A DNA stretch of 9,207 bases from Candidatus Peregrinibacteria bacterium UBA1369 (GTDB lineage Bacteria > Patescibacteriota > Gracilibacteria > UBA1369), in NCBI GenBank assembly GCA_002305925.1, contig DBRL01000003.1, forward strand, positions 40,392-49,598. The letters run 5' to 3'. Below, in pieces: positions 1 to 6,938 of the stretch (its first letter is position 1; each line of letters starts with the position of its first letter). The translations under genes and the position numbers were made by a program. The notes beneath the pieces were generated by a model that saw only the letters and a list, made by a program, of their open reading frames with translations, had not been told where the DNA came from and did not search any database.

Positions 1-704
1 CGGATGGCAGTGACAATATGCAACTTGAGACAGTCAATGCGGGCCGGGAAGAATTGCAGCCGCTGGGCCAGCTGGATAACAGTTTTATCCTTTGCCAGCG
101 TGGTCATGACCTGGTGATTATTGACCAACACGCCGCCCATGAGCGCATCCGCTACAACAGACTGATCTCCGACGCGCAATGCGAAGAAAAGGCCATTCAA
201 CCTCTGCTGATGCCGATCAGCGTTGAGGTGTCACCGGCGGATAGGGCGGTTTTGGATGCCAACAAGACCGTATTGGAGGAAGTCGGACTGGGCTTGGAAC
301 ATTTTGGCGGCAACACTTTTGCCATCAATGAAGTTCCGTCTTGTCTGGTCAAGACCGATCTGGAAAAAGTTCTGCTCGGCCTGATCGATGATCTGAAAAC
401 CCTGCGCGAACATGACGGCCAGCGGGACGGTTTGTCCTCACACAAAGGAGACCTGGCCTCGCGCCGCGAAAAAGCCCTGACCTATCTGGCCTGCCGCTCG
501 GCGGTAAAATTTGGCGATGCCCTGGGACAAGGGGAAATCACCGCACTGATTGACCAGCTCAATCGAATTCCTTCAGGACAAATGACCTGTCCGCATGGCC
601 GCCCAATCATGCTTGTTCTGGAAAAAAGTGAATTGTACAGTCGCTTCGGTCGTAAATATAGCGGTTTCTTTGAACAGGAGAATTTCCGCGACGTCAATTG
701 TTAG
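1..704 (+). CDS. mutL: DNA mismatch repair protein MutL, C-terminal part (5' end outside window)
   Basis: The reading frame is open to the left edge (first full codon at 3), so this is the 3' part of a longer gene; the ATG at 18 is internal. About 230 residues of the MutL C-terminal dimerisation/endonuclease domain are present. Numbering from that ATG, one sees DQHAAHERIRYN (36-47), ACR (158-160) and CPHGRP (191-196), the three motifs that build the metal site of MutL proteins with nicking activity, followed by the usual SRFGR near the C-terminus. MutL couples MutS mismatch recognition to strand incision and removal. One deviation: the motif DQHA(X)2E(X)4E keeps its first Asp and Glu, but the last Glu is Asn. 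The N-terminal GHKL ATPase domain lies outside the window. The gene converges on the DUF4012 gene with a 16-bp gap and no obvious terminator between them. Identification is secure; endonuclease activity is inferred. Confidence 0.95.
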   Translation, partial: DGSDNMQLETVNAGREELQPLGQLDNSFILCQRGHDLVIIDQHAAHERIRYNRLISDAQCEEKAIQPLLMPISVEVSPADRAVLDANKTVLEEVGLGLEHFGGNTFAINEVPSCLVKTDLEKVLLGLIDDLKTLREHDGQRDGLSSHKGDLASRREKALTYLACRSAVKFGDALGQGEITALIDQLNRIPSGQMTCPHGRPIMLVLEKSELYSRFGRKYSGFFEQENFRDVNC

Positions 705-720
705 ACTGAACTTATAAACT

Positions 721-2961
721 TCAATTGGCCAGCACTGCCTGCATGCGGTAGAGGTCGCGAAGGACGGTTGAATATTCCAGGCTGTTCTGGCTGTTTTTCA
801 AAACACTTAAATTGGGCGAGGGCGCAAGTGCCTTGGTAAAGGCGCTGTCAAAGAGAGCCAGCTGTCTCTGGGCCGCGAAACGGTAAATGTCGGCGGGATA
901 GAGCGAGAGCCGCCAGGGCAGGCGGTAGCGCAAAACCACTTTGCTTTCCTCGCCAGGCAAAACCTCCATAAAGAAGAGAAAATACGTCCTGTTCAGCTCC
1001 GGGTCGTGACGCGTCAGAACTTCGGACGGATTAATGCCGACAGCGTGCTCCAACTCGCTGCCCAGGGGCACATACACTTTGACCGAACTGCGGTTGGGGC
1101 CGCCACCGAGAATGCTTTGGAAATGCTCGGGCAATGCGGTGAAACCAAATGTTTTCAGAATGACCCGCCAGCGGCTCAATTCCTCTTCATTCCAGCGATG
1201 GGCGCGGGAAACGGACAGCTCGTTGATCAGATCGCCAGATGATTCGATATGAGTGGTATGGACGAGCTTTTGTTCTATGTATTGATCGCTTTTATTGCCG
1301 CCGATTGAAGTGGTCACCACCTGCAAAAAATCTTCGCGCTCTGCCGGTGCCGCCTGATGCGGGGTCAGGTCAAGTTGTTCGAACAGCTCCTGCACCTCCG
1401 CGTCCCGGGAGTAAAAGAGAATTTTCTGGGCCCGGATCTCCGCCAGCAGGGCATCAATCAGGGGTTGGGGGTCCTGGAGCGTCAGAATTTTATTTTTGAA
1501 AGCTTCGATAACGCGCGACAAAATAACCTTGGGGTTGTCGTCGCCGTAATATTTGGTCTCCACCAGGTAGCTGAGAATCAGCTGAAAATTGTTGGCATCA
1601 AGTTCGGATTTCAGCTCGGGGATAGTGAGCGGGCCGAGCGAGGCGAGGAGGTTGGAAATTGCACTCTGATTGACGGCAATGACCGTGTCGACGGAGGGAC
1701 CTTTTGATTTCTGTAAAAACCAGGCGGCTTTTTCGGCGGAAAGGGCGAAATCGGGGGAATAATTGCTGTCGCGCAGCCGCCATTCGTCGGTGATCATGGC
1801 AATGTCCTCGGGAGCTTCGATAGATTCGTGCAGCTGACCGTCAAATTGGTAGACATCATGGAAATCGGCACGGGTGATTACACCGTCATTGATGTCAACA
1901 ATCATCAGGGAACCGATAAAACCACCCGTCGGACGCGACTCGGTATCGTTCTGCAGAAGAATCAGGTAGCGGTGGGGATAACGGTCTCCGAGTAATTCAA
2001 GAACGGCAGGAAAATGATTGGCCAGGCCGCGTAAAAACCCCTCCAGACCGCCCAGGCCGTCGCGGATTTGCCCGACCGTTTGACGGTATTCCTGGGGCAA
2101 CATAGATACATCGACAAGAGCCAAATAATCATTGGCCTCAGAGAGTTTTTCAATGGCCAAGTTGACGTTCTGCAGGTCCTCCGAGAGGCGGTCGGTGAGG
2201 GAGGAGGCTGGTGATGCGGCGGGGCTTGGCTGTCCTAAGACCAGATCGCGATTGGCGGCAAAAAAGAGGTCGGGCCAGGTTTGCAGTTTCCGCGCCGAAG
2301 CGGCAAACAAACGCCCCGCCGCCGAAATACTTTGCCCGGCGGCCAGCAGGTTTTCCAGTGATTTGAGGTGGCGGTCTTCGCCAAAAACGCTGGAGGTGCG
2401 CAAGAAGGAGAGGCGTTCGACAGCAAGATTGAAATACCCCTGCGCCTGCAGAAATTCGGTTTCAGCCGCGTCCAGATTCTGATCACGGCCACTGTCCACG
2501 CCGGCCAGGACGTTGCTGAAGCCGCTGGAAGCACTGGACACCAGCACGTTTTTCAACTGCTGGCCGCCGGAGACAATGTTGAAAAAATTGATAAAAATGA
2601 GAATCAGCAAGCCGGACAATCCCAGGCGAAGAGCGGCGGCCAGGCTGGAACGCAGAGGCCGTTCCACCGTCTCGCGCGGGACCAGATGATAATTCTCACC
2701 GTCAGCACCCGTCACCGTGGAACTGATTCCGTCTACCGAAAGCTGATTCGGCCCGCACCAGAGCCCCCGAACACCGTTTTGTAGAGGCTTTAAATTGATA
2801 CTATTGAGCCTTTGCTCAAGCGTGCCAGAGCCGTCATAGATACCCCCCGTTTTTTTTCTGATGACATCAATGGCGGCAGCCTGACCGCTATGCTGCTGTC
2901 TCAAATTGAGAGGCTCGATGCTGGCGACTTTTTTGATGTCGCTGAAACGGTATTTGCGCAT
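721..2961 (-). CDS. DUF4012 domain-containing membrane-anchored protein
   Basis: Encodes 746 aa from the ATG at 2961. The frame stays open upstream to a TTG at 3093, but that would overlap the preceding gene by over 120 nt, so the ATG 7 nt past the neighbour's stop is preferred. Residues 1-107 are polar and probably cytoplasmic. A single membrane helix follows at about 108-131 (leucine/isoleucine-rich, preceded by arginines), then a long extracytoplasmic part: a helical region (about 135-320) interrupted by a Pro/Ala/Ser linker at 243-254, then the DUF4012 signature QNDTESRPTGGFIGS at 337-351. The C-terminal third looks beta-rich. DUF4012 has no established biochemical role; members occur in actinobacteria and candidate-phyla bacteria, often near envelope or polysaccharide genes (family knowledge). 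Co-transcription with the DUF3352-like gene suggests a shared envelope function. The stop is TGA at 721-723, and no terminator is seen after it. Confidence 0.85.
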   Translation of the reverse strand: MRKYRFSDIKKVASIEPLNLRQQHSGQAAAIDVIRKKTGGIYDGSGTLEQRLNSINLKPLQNGVRGLWCGPNQLSVDGISSTVTGADGENYHLVPRETVERPLRSSLAAALRLGLSGLLILIFINFFNIVSGGQQLKNVLVSSASSGFSNVLAGVDSGRDQNLDAAETEFLQAQGYFNLAVERLSFLRTSSVFGEDRHLKSLENLLAAGQSISAAGRLFAASARKLQTWPDLFFAANRDLVLGQPSPAASPASSLTDRLSEDLQNVNLAIEKLSEANDYLALVDVSMLPQEYRQTVGQIRDGLGGLEGFLRGLANHFPAVLELLGDRYPHRYLILLQNDTESRPTGGFIGSLMIVDINDGVITRADFHDVYQFDGQLHESIEAPEDIAMITDEWRLRDSNYSPDFALSAEKAAWFLQKSKGPSVDTVIAVNQSAISNLLASLGPLTIPELKSELDANNFQLILSYLVETKYYGDDNPKVILSRVIEAFKNKILTLQDPQPLIDALLAEIRAQKILFYSRDAEVQELFEQLDLTPHQAAPAEREDFLQVVTTSIGGNKSDQYIEQKLVHTTHIESSGDLINELSVSRAHRWNEEELSRWRVILKTFGFTALPEHFQSILGGGPNRSSVKVYVPLGSELEHAVGINPSEVLTRHDPELNRTYFLFFMEVLPGEESKVVLRYRLPWRLSLYPADIYRFAAQRQLALFDSAFTKALAPSPNLSVLKNSQNSLEYSTVLRDLYRMQAVLAN

Positions 2962-2968
2962 TATTTGT

Positions 2969-4687
2969 TTAAAAGCCCAATCTGGTAATGGAAAGCAGGC
3001 CCACCGAAGAGAATTTTCTGTCCATCTGCAGGCTCTTGGCGGGCAGGATGGACTGGAGCTGGGGATAGGAATGCGCGAGCCGGTCCAGATCAATCAAATA
3101 AGACTCGGTTGGATTGGTCATGAGAAAGGGAGCGGCCGCTGTTTTGCCGTTGGCACGGTTACCGATGATTTGTTCCAAATCCCCCACCGAATTGCTGACC
3201 GCTAGAAGCCTGGATTCCGGATCGGCCCAAAGCAAAATGGAAAAGTCCCCGCTGAAGACAATTTGTTCCACCTCTTCGCCTGCCAGGCTGAGGGTCTGAA
3301 AGGCCGGCTCCTGCAATTCGGCGCGCATTTCCGTGCCGGTGCTGCCGTCGGGCAGGGTGAACTGAACGGGGCGGGCGGTAAGCTGTGAGGTCAGTCTGGG
3401 ACCGGCGGCCAGAACGACTTTGCGCAATTTTAGCAAATCGGCCTCCGGATAATCGCTTTCAATCAGCAGGCCAAAATGCCAAGGGCCCATTTTGTTGGCG
3501 GCCTCCTGCCCATCGCGACCGAGATAAAAAAGATGGTTTTTCTGAAAAATCGGAAAGAAATTGTTGTCCAGGTCAGCCATTTGCGGGGGGCTGCTGAGAG
3601 CGTCCTCAAGCTCCTTGAGTGTTCCGGCAAAGATCAGATCATTGAGCCCGCTGGAATCCTGAAAATAAACCTGCATCTTGTTGCGCTGGTCGAGCAGATT
3701 GGCGCCGCCGGCCCGGAAAACGACATTGGCCGGCAGGTAGCGCTCTAGCCGCCCGGAATAACTGTAATCAACCTCGTCGAAGGGGAATTGGCCGGCCCTG
3801 GAGTCATTGCGGTAGATGCGGTTGAACAGCGAGAGATGCTTGATTTCCAGATGCACCGGGCGGCCGTCGCCGTTCTCCAGGCGGATGCTGGCCGCTTCGC
3901 TGGCAAACATGTTGAGAAAAGGGAAATAGAGCTGGAACATAGCCAGACGTCCGCTCAGGAACTCGGAATTTTTCGAAAGCATCGCCAGCAGTCTGGAACG
4001 GTTCAAATAGACAAAACCAATGTTTTGTTCTGGAAGGGCTGAGGAAAGCTGGTTGTAATCCGGCTGACCGCGCAGCGCTGGCTGTTTTCCGGCCACGGTA
4101 CCGGCGATTTGTTCCAATACCTCACGGTTGTCAGCAACAACAAGATAATCCCTGGTCCAAAGCAGATTAAAAATCTGGCCGTTTTGGAAACTAATCAGGG
4201 TCTGGCCCAGGTATTGTTCGTCTCGCAGAGTATCAATCCGCGAATCCAATCTGAGGTCGTCTATCCAGGCCTTCAAGGCGGCATCATCACGGCGGCCCAG
4301 GAAAAGCACGGGGGTATAGCCCTGGCCGTTTGGGGTAGTCAATACGGCCAATCCCCCTTTGCCCGAATACCACTGATAAAACAATTCGCCTGCCGGTATC
4401 AGGGTTTTTATTTCGCTGATCTGCTTTGCAAAAAGCGGGTTTTGTCCGGCCAATTCATACATTTTTTGCGTGTCCTCGCGACCCGGACCAAGATTGTATT
4501 CGAGAAAGCCAATGGTGCGTTCCGCGGGCAGGAAAGAGGCCAATTTTTCACGATTGTTCAATTTCTGCCAATAAAAACAGAAATAGACCATCAGAATGAG
4601 CAGGGCCAGCAGCAGGGCCAGCAAGGCGCCAATCCTCCGCCCAGTCCGTCGCTTTTTGCCTTTTGGCGCGGTTTCGCGGGTAGTCAT
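2969..4687 (-). CDS. DUF3352-like signal-anchored extracytoplasmic protein
   Basis: Encodes 572 aa from the ATG at 4687. An in-frame TTG at 4705 is possible, but neither start has a ribosome-binding site, so the ATG is chosen. The N-terminus is a strong type II signal anchor: a Lys/Arg-rich stretch (residues 9-18) and then a very leucine-rich helix at about 19-40. The remainder should lie outside the membrane. The segment FLPAERTIGFLEYN soon after the anchor, and the alternating helix/strand pattern with a later partial repeat, resemble DUF3352 proteins, whose function is unknown. No catalytic motif is recognisable. The gene lies 135 nt downstream of miaB, with a possible own promoter in that gap, and is separated by only 7 nt from the DUF4012 gene, so the two are very likely translated from one message. 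The family call rests on N-terminal resemblance and topology and is less certain than that of its neighbours. Confidence 0.72.
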   Translation of the reverse strand: MTTRETAPKGKKRRTGRRIGALLALLLALLILMVYFCFYWQKLNNREKLASFLPAERTIGFLEYNLGPGREDTQKMYELAGQNPLFAKQISEIKTLIPAGELFYQWYSGKGGLAVLTTPNGQGYTPVLFLGRRDDAALKAWIDDLRLDSRIDTLRDEQYLGQTLISFQNGQIFNLLWTRDYLVVADNREVLEQIAGTVAGKQPALRGQPDYNQLSSALPEQNIGFVYLNRSRLLAMLSKNSEFLSGRLAMFQLYFPFLNMFASEAASIRLENGDGRPVHLEIKHLSLFNRIYRNDSRAGQFPFDEVDYSYSGRLERYLPANVVFRAGGANLLDQRNKMQVYFQDSSGLNDLIFAGTLKELEDALSSPPQMADLDNNFFPIFQKNHLFYLGRDGQEAANKMGPWHFGLLIESDYPEADLLKLRKVVLAAGPRLTSQLTARPVQFTLPDGSTGTEMRAELQEPAFQTLSLAGEEVEQIVFSGDFSILLWADPESRLLAVSNSVGDLEQIIGNRANGKTAAAPFLMTNPTESYLIDLDRLAHSYPQLQSILPAKSLQMDRKFSSVGLLSITRLGF

Positions 4688-4759
4688 TTTGCGTGGGGTA
4701 AGCAAATGGTGGATGCCAGCGTCAGCCGGTCAAAAGCAACAGCTGCGATAGCGTCAAAT

Positions 4760-4788
4760 ATTATGGCAGAACCCAGTTCCGAAACCAA
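4760..4788 (-). promoter_or_regulatory. possible promoter for the DUF3352-DUF4012 pair
   Basis: On the minus strand TTGGTT (4788-4783), a 17-nt spacer and CATAAT (4765-4760) form a moderate sigma70-like pair inside the 135-nt miaB-DUF3352 gap. Initiation near 4753 would leave a leader of about 65 nt. The -35 matches the consensus only in TTG, so read-through from miaB remains equally possible. Confidence 0.4.
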
Positions 4789-4822
4789 GCAATTGAAAGA
4801 TTTTTGACTAGCCTAATCGCCA

Positions 4823-6304
4823 TTATTTATCCTGCCCCTGGATATTGCCCCTGAGTAACCATTCCAGAGCGTCAGTAATTTCTACCGATTGAAGCGTCCC
4901 AATCAGCTCCGCGCCGCCGGGAAATTGCACCAGTTTGTTTTCACGGCTGCGCCCCTCCACTTCACCGCTGGTCGGATGGTGGCGTTCCACCAGAACCTCC
5001 AGCGTGCGACCGGCATATTGACGGTTTTGTTCCAGGGAGACGCGGCGCAAAACGTCGTTGAGCCGATGCCAGCGTTGCGCTTTAACCTCCCGCGGCACGT
5101 CGTCGGGAAAACTCCTGGCGGCCACGGTGCCCGGGCGCTGGCTGTATCTGGCCAAGAAAACCTGATCAAACCGCAACTCCTCCAGCGCGCGCACGGTATT
5201 TTCAAACTGTTCATCAGTCTCACCGCAGAAACCGACAATCAGGTCGGTGGTGACCGCCGCGCCGGGTACGGCGCGGCGGAAGTCGGCGATTTTCTCGCGG
5301 AACTGGGCGTAGGTATATTTGCGGTTCATGCGGGCCAGCACGGCGTCGTCACCGGCCTGCAGGGGCAGATGCAGATGCGGACAAAGAGTCGGCAATTCGG
5401 CGTGCAGAGCGACCAGTTCTCGGCCGAAATCCCGCGGATGGGATGAGGAATAGCGCAGGCGTGAGAGCCCCAGGGCGGAGAGCTTGTCCAGTTCGCGTAG
5501 CAGCCTGATAAAGGGCAGCTCCCGTGTTGTTTTCTCAACCGCCCGGGGCTGGTGATACCAGTCGAAATGTCTGCTTTGACTATCCAGTTGCGACAGGCCG
5601 TAAGAATTGACCGTTTGCCCGACCAGATTGATTTCCAGGCAGCCCTTTTCAACCAGCCGGCGGCATTCCGCCACAATCTCCTCCAGGGGCCGGCTTTTTT
5701 CGCGGCCGCGGGAATAGGGCACAATGCAATAGGTACAATACTTGTCGCAACCAATCTGAACCGGTACGAAAGCCTGAAAAGTGGAACTGTAATGCGGCTC
5801 TATCTGCAAATAATCCGTCTCGGTGCCTGGCTGTGCAAATTCAGGTTCTCCCGCCATTTCCAGCCTGGGTTCGGCCTCGGCCAGTACAGATGGCAAGATA
5901 TGGCTGTCGTTAATGCGGAAAACGAAATCGATGGCACGCAGATTTTTGAGCAGAGGATCTTTTTTCTCCGGGGGCGAATTGCGGGTACTGGTTTGGCGTA
6001 CCATGCAGCCGGTCAGCCCGACCAGCAGGCGCGGGTTAACTGCCTTGAGTGCCTGAAAATTTTCCAGCAGACCATAGACACGATCCTCCCCTTTCTGACG
6101 GATGGAACAGGTATTGAAAATAACAAGGTCGGCCGGTCTGTCGTCCGGAGCACGGCGATATCCCGTTTTTTCCAAAACCGCAGCCACCCTTTCGCTGTCG
6201 GAATAATTCATCTGGCAGCCGAAAGTGAGGATGGAGTATGTGAGCGAAGCGATTTGTTCATCTTCGGCCTGTGGGCCGGCCAGTCGCTTTTCTGAAGCTT
6301 CCAT
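4823..6304 (-). CDS. miaB: MiaB, tRNA-2-methylthio-N6-dimethylallyladenosine synthase
   Basis: Radical-SAM methylthiotransferase (493 aa) that converts i6A37 to ms2i6A37 in tRNAs reading UNN codons, using two 4Fe-4S clusters and S-adenosylmethionine in the cytoplasm. The N-terminal UPF0004 domain carries TFGCQMNYSDSE with Cys30, Cys66 (NTCS) and Cys100 (TGCM) for the auxiliary cluster. The radical-SAM core has C186-x3-C190-x2-C193 (CDKYCTYC), followed by VPYSRGRE, SSHPRDF, HLHLPLQAGDD and TDLIVGFCGE. A TRAM-like RNA-binding domain fills the last 70 or so residues. GCQMN and MNRKYT favour MiaB over MtaB or RimO. The protein is slightly longer than usual because of an N-terminal extension (about 20 aa), a spacer at 105-118 and an insertion after about residue 236. 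ATG at 6304 is the first in-frame start next to the conserved region; no Shine-Dalgarno precedes it. It is the first gene of the minus-strand cluster. Confidence 0.96.
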   Translation of the reverse strand: MEASEKRLAGPQAEDEQIASLTYSILTFGCQMNYSDSERVAAVLEKTGYRRAPDDRPADLVIFNTCSIRQKGEDRVYGLLENFQALKAVNPRLLVGLTGCMVRQTSTRNSPPEKKDPLLKNLRAIDFVFRINDSHILPSVLAEAEPRLEMAGEPEFAQPGTETDYLQIEPHYSSTFQAFVPVQIGCDKYCTYCIVPYSRGREKSRPLEEIVAECRRLVEKGCLEINLVGQTVNSYGLSQLDSQSRHFDWYHQPRAVEKTTRELPFIRLLRELDKLSALGLSRLRYSSSHPRDFGRELVALHAELPTLCPHLHLPLQAGDDAVLARMNRKYTYAQFREKIADFRRAVPGAAVTTDLIVGFCGETDEQFENTVRALEELRFDQVFLARYSQRPGTVAARSFPDDVPREVKAQRWHRLNDVLRRVSLEQNRQYAGRTLEVLVERHHPTSGEVEGRSRENKLVQFPGGAELIGTLQSVEITDALEWLLRGNIQGQDK

Positions 6305-6366
6305 GAACTAGCGGGCTAATGGATTAAGTTTTGGCGTAGCGGACGTGGCCAAGTTAACATCGCCAT

Positions 6367-6395
6367 TTGCCAAGAGCAAGGAGTTGTTTTATAAT
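6367..6395 (+). promoter_or_regulatory. near-consensus sigma70 promoter for the small membrane protein gene
   Basis: TTGCCA (6367-6372), a spacer of exactly 17 nt and a perfect TATAAT (6390-6395) on the plus strand. Transcription would start near 6402, giving a leader of about 35 nt before the ATG at 6437. It is the best match to the consensus in the window. Confidence 0.8.
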
Positions 6396-6414
6396 GTTTT
6401 GATAGTTTAGTCAA
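6388..6414 (-). promoter_or_regulatory. possible divergent promoter for miaB
   Basis: On the minus strand TTGACT (6414-6409) and TATAAA (6393-6388) are separated by 15 nt, shorter than the optimum, with a leader of roughly 75 nt to the miaB start at 6304. Its -10 overlaps the -10 of the divergent plus-strand promoter, so the two could exclude each other. Weak because of the spacing, but no better candidate is seen in this gap. Confidence 0.33.
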
Positions 6415-6436
6415 TTTTACTGTTTATGCCAACACC

Positions 6437-6727
6437 ATGAAAAACATCACCAAAAGAAAAATTAAAAACACCCCGCAAGTATCCCCGCTGGAAAAAACGG
6501 GGCGCAACCTGCTGAAGAAAGCCAGACGACAACCGCTTTTGGCCGGGGCTCTGGTGGGGGCTTCTCTGCTGGCGACCGTGGTGGGCACCAGTGTCTATCT
6601 CTGGCAAAGACGCAAGGCCAAAAAGCAGCTCGATGTCGGCAAAATCAAAGTGGCGATCATCAAAGACATGAAAGAAGCGGGGAATGAAGTCAACCGGCGC
6701 CTAAGAACCTGGCGAAGCGGAAAATAA
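6437..6727 (+). CDS. small basic single-pass membrane protein, unknown function
   Basis: A 96-aa product that I do not recognise. It has a strongly basic N-terminal third (many Lys/Arg up to residue 31), one hydrophobic helix at about 33-55 rich in Leu, Ala, Gly and Val, then QRRKAKK directly after the helix and a charged tail with a likely amphipathic helix (about 70-92). Basic residues flank both sides of the helix, so orientation is uncertain. Support for it being real: a near-consensus promoter with 17-nt spacing about 35 nt upstream, an intrinsic terminator about 55 nt downstream, and no competing gene on the other strand. The ATG at 6437 lacks a Shine-Dalgarno sequence, as do the other starts here. 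It is transcribed divergently from miaB and may be monocistronic. Single-pass proteins of this size are often subunits or regulators of larger membrane complexes, but nothing here shows a partner. Confidence 0.72.
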   Translation: MKNITKRKIKNTPQVSPLEKTGRNLLKKARRQPLLAGALVGASLLATVVGTSVYLWQRRKAKKQLDVGKIKVAIIKDMKEAGNEVNRRLRTWRSGK

Positions 6728-6741
6728 TATCTAGTAGATAT
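6727..6741. repeat. 15-bp perfect dyad overlapping a stop codon
   Basis: ATATCTA-G-TAGATAT is a 7-bp inverted repeat around a single central base, beginning on the last base of the TAA of the small membrane protein gene. It is not followed by a T-run, so it is not a terminator by itself. It could be a protein-binding dyad or a chance AT-rich palindrome. Confidence 0.3.
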
Positions 6742-6780
6742 GGTGTGGCTGATGAAAAACGGCCGGAACTGAGACACGCT

Positions 6781-6813
6781 AAAAAGCGGCGCGATAACCT
6801 CAAACCGCTTTTT
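6781..6813. terminator. bidirectional intrinsic terminator
   Basis: AAAAAGCGG (6781-6789) and CCGCTTTTT (6805-6813) form a perfect 9-bp stem around a 15-nt loop, with a T-run on the 3' arm in either direction. It sits between convergent units: the small membrane protein gene on the plus strand and the tRNA-Arg gene on the minus strand, whose CCA end is only 3 nt away. It probably ends both transcripts. Confidence 0.85.
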
Positions 6814-6816
6814 CTA

Positions 6817-6891
6817 TGGTGCTCTCGACAGGAATCGAACCTGTATCTAAGCCTTAGGAGTGCCTTGTTCTATCCATTGAACTACGAGAGC
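6817..6891 (-). tRNA. tRNA-Arg, anticodon CCU
   Basis: Read on the minus strand, a complete 75-nt cloverleaf: 7-bp acceptor GCTCTCG/CGAGAGC, D arm GTTC/GAAC with an 8-nt loop containing GG, anticodon loop CTCCTAA (anticodon at 6858-6856, decoding AGG), a 4-nt variable loop, and T arm ACAGG/CCTGT around TTCGATT. Discriminator A73 is followed by a genomically encoded CCA (6819-6817). The anticodon stem AGGCA/GGCTT is weak: positions 28-42 are a G-U pair and 31-39 an A-G mismatch next to the loop. It may be transcribed from its own promoter just upstream or by read-through from the MBL-fold gene. The shared terminator begins right after its 3' end. Confidence 0.95.
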
Positions 6892-6917
6892 CGGAATTTT
6901 TGACTGGTTCGGGCCAG

Positions 6918-6926
6918 TTTATAACA
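6918..6926 (-). promoter_or_regulatory. extended -10 promoter element for tRNA-Arg
   Basis: On the minus strand TG (6926-6925), one base and TATAAA (6923-6918) make an extended -10. Initiation near 6911 would put the mature tRNA 5' end about 20 nt downstream. There is no good -35, which extended -10 promoters can tolerate. It lies between the MBL-fold stop and the tRNA. Confidence 0.5.
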
Positions 6927-6938
6927 TCACAGCAGTGT

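Noticed and set aside
695..730. Inverted CAATTG copies between the convergent ends of mutL and the DUF4012 gene as a terminator
   Set aside because: The stem is 6 bp of AT-rich self-palindromic sequence with no T-run, so not convincing.
2962..3093. N-terminal extension of the DUF4012 protein to a TTG at 3093
   Set aside because: It would overlap the upstream gene by over 120 nt and add a Ser/Pro/Arg-rich stretch typical of out-of-frame translation.
4720..4760. Minus-strand TTGACG with TTTGAC 17 nt downstream as a promoter
   Set aside because: The would-be -10 lacks the conserved A at position 2; the TTGGTT/CATAAT pair is better.
1006..6295. Long open frames on the plus strand across the minus-strand genes (for instance 4109-4807, 4889-5446 and 5552-6295)
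   Set aside because: They are antisense shadows of the DUF4012, DUF3352-like and miaB genes; their translations show no domains and the opposite-strand genes are well supported.
6817..6891. tRNA-Arg as an integration site for the HNH unit
   Set aside because: No second copy of the tRNA 3' end is seen in the window, no integrase is present, and the HNH gene lies on the 5' side of the tRNA beyond the MBL-fold gene.
6901..6921. ACTGG/CCAGT hairpin between the MBL-fold gene and the tRNA as a terminator
   Set aside because: Five-bp stem, and on the minus strand it is followed by CAAAAA rather than a T-run.
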